A stretch of DNA of 8,255 bases from Nitrososphaeraceae archaeon (GTDB lineage: Archaea > Thermoproteota > Nitrososphaeria > Nitrososphaerales > Nitrososphaeraceae). Shown in pieces: positions 5,601 through 8,255 of this stretch. Under the pieces are notes generated by a model. That model was not told the DNA's origin. It saw nothing but the letters and a program-made list of their open reading frames with translations, and ran no database searches. Position 1 is the stretch's first letter. Every line of letters starts with the position of its first letter. A program made the translations under genes and the position numbers. Location: positions 1-8,255 of the forward strand of contig JASHSN010000611.1 in NCBI GenBank assembly GCA_030038695.1. The letters are read 5' to 3'.

Positions 5601-5998
5601 ATGTCTCTCACAATCGAATACGTTATGCTGTTCGAGAATCTTTCTACTGGAAACGGAAAGGCTTTCTTTGATAATGTCGCTGATGATGTGCATTGGACTC
5701 TCATGTGAACACATCCGCTAGCCGGTGCGTACAAAAGCAAAGACTTTTTGAAGAATACGTTCGAACGCTTGGGCAAGGTTCTAAAGTGGAGAGTTATAAT
5801 GAAGGTAAATCACACCTTTGTTTCAGGCAACATTGCTGTGGTAGAGATGACTTCAATTTCCACTGCCTTAAATGGAAAACCATCTCCTAACACGTACTGC
5901 TGGGGGTTGTACGTTTTGCTGATAGTATAATTACCGAGGTTCGAGCTTACGTGAATTCGTTCCTTGTTAAACAGGTGATTGACGAGAATGAGCGATGA
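5601..5998 (+). pseudogene. SnoaL-like (NTF2-fold) protein, broken by a stop and a frameshift
   Basis: From ATG 5601 the reading is MSLTIEYVMLFENLSTGNGK, then AFFDNVADDVHWTLM, then TGA (5706-5708) where the family has Gly, then THPLAGAYKSKDFL, a middle part with VNHTFVSGNIAVVEM, and TALNGKP..NTYCW. At the G5 run (5902-5906) the frame slips, and the end continues as VVRFADSIITEVRAYVNSF to VIDENER with TGA 5996-5998. The order VxWTxMGTHPLAG, AVVE, ALNGKP, YCWVVRF and EVRAY is that of SnoaL-like/ketosteroid-isomerase-type proteins. The total of 398 bases is two more than 132 codons, and removing two G restores a 131-residue protein, the usual length. GGA to TGA is a point mutation, so simple sequencing slippage does not explain everything. 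The molecular function of the ancestor, whether a small-molecule enzyme or binding protein, cannot be specified. Confidence 0.82.
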
Positions 5999-6043
5999 TT
6001 AATCATTATATACAAATGACGTTTGGTGTTCTAGCAGATGTGT

Positions 6044-6981
6044 TTAATGGTGCGCACCTACTGACTGAAGATAGAACTGCTCCTTATCTATTTTCTCTGA
6101 TCTTATTCCTTCTATGTCCCTTAAATTCTGCATTATGCCACTCCCTCTGTAGACCTTTCCATCTTGTCCCCTAACGATTCCGTTAATGAAACCACTACTT
6201 CCGCATATTGGATTGGAGTTCTCACTTTCCCTGTGATATTTTGAGAGTTCTTTCCTCCCTCCCATCAGGATTTGAGAAAAACCTACCACTCCTAAAGATG
6301 ATCCTAGGATGATCACTGAAAACCTCTAGTTCCTTTTCTCTAGTAAAAGTGAAGACAACCTTAAGGTTTTCCATGTTCTTAGCCCTGTTTATCAACCAAT
6401 CGTAGTAAATGATATTCACAGTATTGTTATGTTGAACTTCAGAGGCATATAGGCGAGGATTGCTATAGAATAGTGTTACGTTGAATTCAGGGTCCTTTGT
6501 ATCTTCCATATATTGAATTAAACCTCTGGCTGATTCTGCACCATTAGCGCCTGACCAATATGCAATATTTTTTTCCATGCCAGCAATTCTTGACAGAAAA
6601 TGATCCTTATTTGGATTCAATTTTACCTGTAGCTTATCTCCTATCTTTATCTGCTCGAAGAAATATGCCGCAAAACCATCAGCTTTGTTAGCACCTGGGC
6701 GGATATAGCCATATGGCTTTTCACATTTGATAGTTAGTTCAATATGATCTCTGTTTGGTGATGACGTTATCGAATAAGCCCTTTGGACTATATCCTCCTC
6801 TAGACTACCTGTAGCTGTGGGTCTCTTAAGCAATGCACTTATCGTTACAAACTGACCTACAGTAAAGGTAAACTTTTGGGCTGTGGTTGCTGGAGAAAAA
6901 ACGTATGTGAAAGACTCGAGTTTCTTTTACTCTATTGATCACTTGCCAGCATGGGTCTTGTTGAGACGTAATCGACATCAT
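6044..6981 (-). pseudogene. FAD/NAD(P)-binding oxidoreductase (ferredoxin reductase type), two frameshifts
   Basis: Three overlapping frames form one gene. The first runs from ATG 6981 (or 6978) through INRVKETRVFHIRF. At the A6 run 6896-6901 (T6 on the coding strand) it passes to FSPATTAQKFTFTVGQFVTI and the FAD motif RAYSITSSP (about residues 67-75). The NAD(P) half follows with IAYWSGANGAESARG (about 139-153), VTLFYSNPR and VVFTFTREKE. Between 6239 and 6281 it shifts again into NPICGSSGFINGIV and the end EGIRSEKIDKEQFYLQ, stopping at 6044-6046. The span of 938 bases is exactly two more than 312 codons, so two one-base insertions explain it. Such proteins pass electrons between NAD(P)H and a partner such as ferredoxin or an oxygenase. 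The nucleotide loop reads SGANGAES, where most relatives have GG-x-G-x-x-P, so the proline is missing. The frame starting at TTG 6833 is only the middle piece. The gene is convergent with the SnoaL-like pseudogene, 45 bases apart. Confidence 0.83.
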
Positions 6982-7000
6982 ATTTTCTTCCCTACGTTAC

Positions 7001-7007
7001 TATAAAA
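7001..7007 (-). promoter_or_regulatory. archaeal TATA box for the oxidoreductase gene
   Basis: On the minus strand TTTTATA is centred about 23 bases before ATG 6981 and 26 bases before ATG 6978. This fits a leaderless transcript that starts at the second ATG and argues for translation from 6978. It also shows that the promoter survives although the reading frame is broken. Confidence 0.5.
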
Positions 7008-7155
7008 GTTCATGTTCAGACGGTAGGATCAATGGAGTAACTGCCAGAGAAGGTATATTTTTTTGAGAAAGATTTAACGCTATCTCATCAGATCTTCTTT
7101 CTGGTCTTGTTTCCTGATCTAATTATATGCATAGATCCGTTCTAATAACACCTGA

Positions 7156-7266
7156 TCTGATACTACGTGGCATAGTGTGGCATCGTGCATTGCCAGCGTC
7201 GGCTTCTTTGCAGGGATCAACGACATCATCGAGAGGATCACCGGCAAGGAACCTATGATACTATAG
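7156..7266 (+). pseudogene. short GC-rich coding remnant
   Basis: An open stretch from 7156 (first possible start GTG 7177) reads VASCIAS then VGFFAGINDIIERITGKE and ends at TAG 7264-7266. Its codons end mostly in C or G (GGC, ATC, AAC, GAC, GAG, AAG), unlike the AT-rich sequence on either side. It therefore looks like the last 25-30 codons of a lost gene, perhaps of foreign or ancestral higher-GC origin. A T7 run at 7327-7333 might be its old terminator. No family can be assigned from so short a piece. Confidence 0.33.
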
Positions 7267-7441
7267 GGCAAATGGTATTAACGTTCTCTGGGTGGACTAG
7301 GGTTTTGAGTTGTATTGGGTAGAGTCTTTTTTTCCAGATCATTGCCCTGATCTACCATTATTGTGTGGTGTGATCCTTGAAGGGTCAACATTCCGAGAAC
7401 ATATTTCTTAGCCCGTTTACGACAAGAATCCCCAAGTATAG

Positions 7442-7525
7442 CGCGGGGAGTGGGATTCGAACCCACGTGTCCTTTCGAACATGGGATTAGCAATCCCACG
7501 CCCTACCAGGCTAGGCGACCCCCGC
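7442..7525 (-). tRNA. tRNA-Ser (anticodon GCU)
   Basis: The coding strand folds as a type II (class II) tRNA. The acceptor arm GCGGGGG (7525-7519) pairs with TCCCCGC (7449-7443), with discriminator G at 7442, the base expected for tRNA-Ser. The anticodon stem TGGGA/TCCCA encloses TTGCTAA, placing the anticodon GCT at 7491-7489, so it reads AGC and AGU. A long variable arm (TGTTC, GAAA, GGACA) and the T arm GTGGG-TTCGAAT-CCCAC follow. No intron interrupts the anticodon loop and no CCA is encoded. The frame on the same strand at 7278-7499 is an artefact of this tRNA. Confidence 0.97.
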
Positions 7526-7563
7526 TCTCCCGTATGAGTTACCTACGCATCAAAATCCACCGG

Positions 7564-7575
7564 TATTATATTAAT
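7564..7575. promoter_or_regulatory. TATA-like element between tRNA-Ser and the next gene
   Basis: TATTATATTAAT is readable as a TATA box on both strands. For the minus-strand tRNA it lies about 39-50 bases upstream of the mature 5' end, giving a short leader that processing would remove. For the plus-strand gene it predicts transcription near 7595, downstream of ATG 7577, which favours a later start codon for that gene. Confidence 0.4.
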
Positions 7576-7576
7576 C

Positions 7577-8101
7577 ATGGGCAAAACCGATGGAGGAAAC
7601 GTGTGCAACCCAATGTTTAAAAAGGTTATAAAAAGGAAATATATGCTTATATTATCTTTGAATCTTAAAGAGTCGAACGAGATCTTCCGCAGGGCCATAA
7701 TCAAGGCTTACTTTGAGCCTGAATTACAAAAAATGGATTACCGCAAATCTCTTGCGAAACATCCTCTGATTACAGACTATGGCCTTACCGCAGGCCAAGA
7801 CGTTTTACATTTATTTTTTGATATTATCACTGGAAATGATTATCCCGACGGTGATGAATGGTTTACAATTGAATATCTCCTCCCATACAGTGTAAAGTTA
7901 CCTGACAAGCTAAAGGGGCCTGATTATTTTAGCACAATTATGGCTGCCGAAGAAAAACATTTTTGGCGTCATAGGGAACTCATCCGTTTCAAATACGGCA
8001 AATCTAAAAAGCTAGCAGAGTCATTGGAATTTATGAACCAGAAATATGTCGATCTAGTAAAAGCTTTATGCAATTCATCGGTTATTGAACGCTTGAAATG
8101 A
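7577..8101 (+). CDS. hypothetical protein, conserved family not recognised
   Basis: This is the longest intact frame in the window: 174 codons from ATG 7577, stop TGA 8099-8101. Two later in-frame ATGs at 7613 and 7643 are possible starts. The one at 7643 has AAAAGGAAAT just upstream and begins MLILSLNLKESNEIFRRAII; with the TATA element at 7564-7575 it is arguably the better start, giving 152 residues. There is no signal peptide or membrane helix, so the product is probably cytosolic. The middle contains HPLITDYGLTAGQDVLHLFF and GNDYPDGDEWFTIEYLLPYS. The C-terminal third is charged and helical (EEKHFWRHRELIRFKYGKSK, then SLEFMNQKYVDLVKAL). I cannot assign a domain, and no operon partner follows. 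It lies head to head with the tRNA-Ser gene. Confidence 0.75.
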   Translation: MGKTDGGNVCNPMFKKVIKRKYMLILSLNLKESNEIFRRAIIKAYFEPELQKMDYRKSLAKHPLITDYGLTAGQDVLHLFFDIITGNDYPDGDEWFTIEYLLPYSVKLPDKLKGPDYFSTIMAAEEKHFWRHRELIRFKYGKSKKLAESLEFMNQKYVDLVKALCNSSVIERLK

Positions 8102-8178
8102 GATATATATAACACGTAGGAAATTTATGAGATCGAAAGTCGCAAATTCCATCACAGCTGGTACCAATTAAACTGTAG

Positions 8179-8255
8179 TCACTTCTTTTTCCATTCCTTC
8201 GTCTTTGGAAGATAATAGTATTCCGAACCATCAGAGTATTTTGTACTGTACGGAC
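8179..8255 (-). CDS. C-terminal end of a gene that leaves the window
   Basis: On the minus strand, entering from the right edge, a frame reads YSTKYSDGSEYYYLPK and TKEWKKK and stops at TGA 8181-8179. The Tyr- and Lys-rich, charged tail is protein-like, and such tails are common in archaeal hypothetical proteins. Only about 25 codons are visible, so no family can be given. If real, it is convergent with the hypothetical gene ending at 8101. Confidence 0.42.
   Translation of the reverse strand, partial: PYSTKYSDGSEYYYLPKTKEWKKK

Noticed and set aside
5706..5708. TGA as selenocysteine or read-through codon
   Set aside because: The family has Gly there, and a second frameshift breaks the gene anyway, so a point mutation is simpler.
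5498..5776. 92-codon minus frame
   Set aside because: Shadow of the SnoaL-like pseudogene on the plus strand, whose motifs are clear.
7278..7499. 73-codon minus frame
   Set aside because: It runs through the tRNA-Ser gene; its first residues are the tRNA sequence read as codons.
1..8255. CRISPR array, transposase, rRNA or toxin-antitoxin pair
   Set aside because: No regularly spaced repeats, no transposase motifs or paired terminal repeats around a frame, no rRNA signature, and no adjacent small gene pair.

Overview
The window most likely comes from an ammonia-oxidising archaeon of the Nitrososphaerota (Thaumarchaeota), in the Nitrososphaera/Nitrosocosmicus group. The support is as follows. 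TATA-like boxes sit about 26 bases upstream of start codons with no leader, which is the archaeal leaderless-mRNA layout. The tRNA-Ser lacks an encoded CCA. T-tracts serve as candidate terminators. The sequence is AT-rich and gene-poor, with several decayed genes. The genus is an inference and was not tested.

Layout from left to right. 1-303: AT-rich, with a cluster of GTACTA repeats. 304-622: a small single-helix membrane protein whose Cys-rich tail seems to be cut off by a one-base slip. 730-890: no gene, but several nested inverted repeats that could be a structured RNA. 1081-1430: doubtful short frames and a GGTAGCAG repeat. 1433-1793: remains of an alpha/beta hydrolase that lacks the part carrying its catalytic serine. 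1794-4250: almost gene-free, with weak small frames, one better protein-like remnant (3014-3231) and several hairpins. 4252-4631: the cleanest transcription unit in the window, with a TATA box, a palindrome, a leaderless gene for a secreted Gly/His/Cys/Trp-rich peptide, and a T-tract. 4720-5407: a 54-residue frame and decayed minus-strand coding sequence. 5601-5998: a SnoaL-like (NTF2 fold) pseudogene, convergent with a frameshifted ferredoxin reductase-type FAD/NAD(P) oxidoreductase at 6044-6981. 7156-7266: a short GC-rich coding remnant. 7442-7525: tRNA-Ser(GCU), minus strand. 7577-8101: an intact hypothetical protein. 8179-8255: the C-terminus of a minus-strand gene that leaves the window.

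I see no operon or complete multi-gene system. The theme of the window is gene loss: at least three recognisable enzyme genes carry stops, slips or a deletion, mostly in or near short homopolymers. Either this is a pseudogene-rich part of the chromosome or the sequence contains homopolymer errors; the in-frame TGA and the internal deletion favour true decay for at least two of them. The most attractive functional unit is the secreted His/Cys-rich peptide gene with its palindromic, probably regulated, leaderless promoter.
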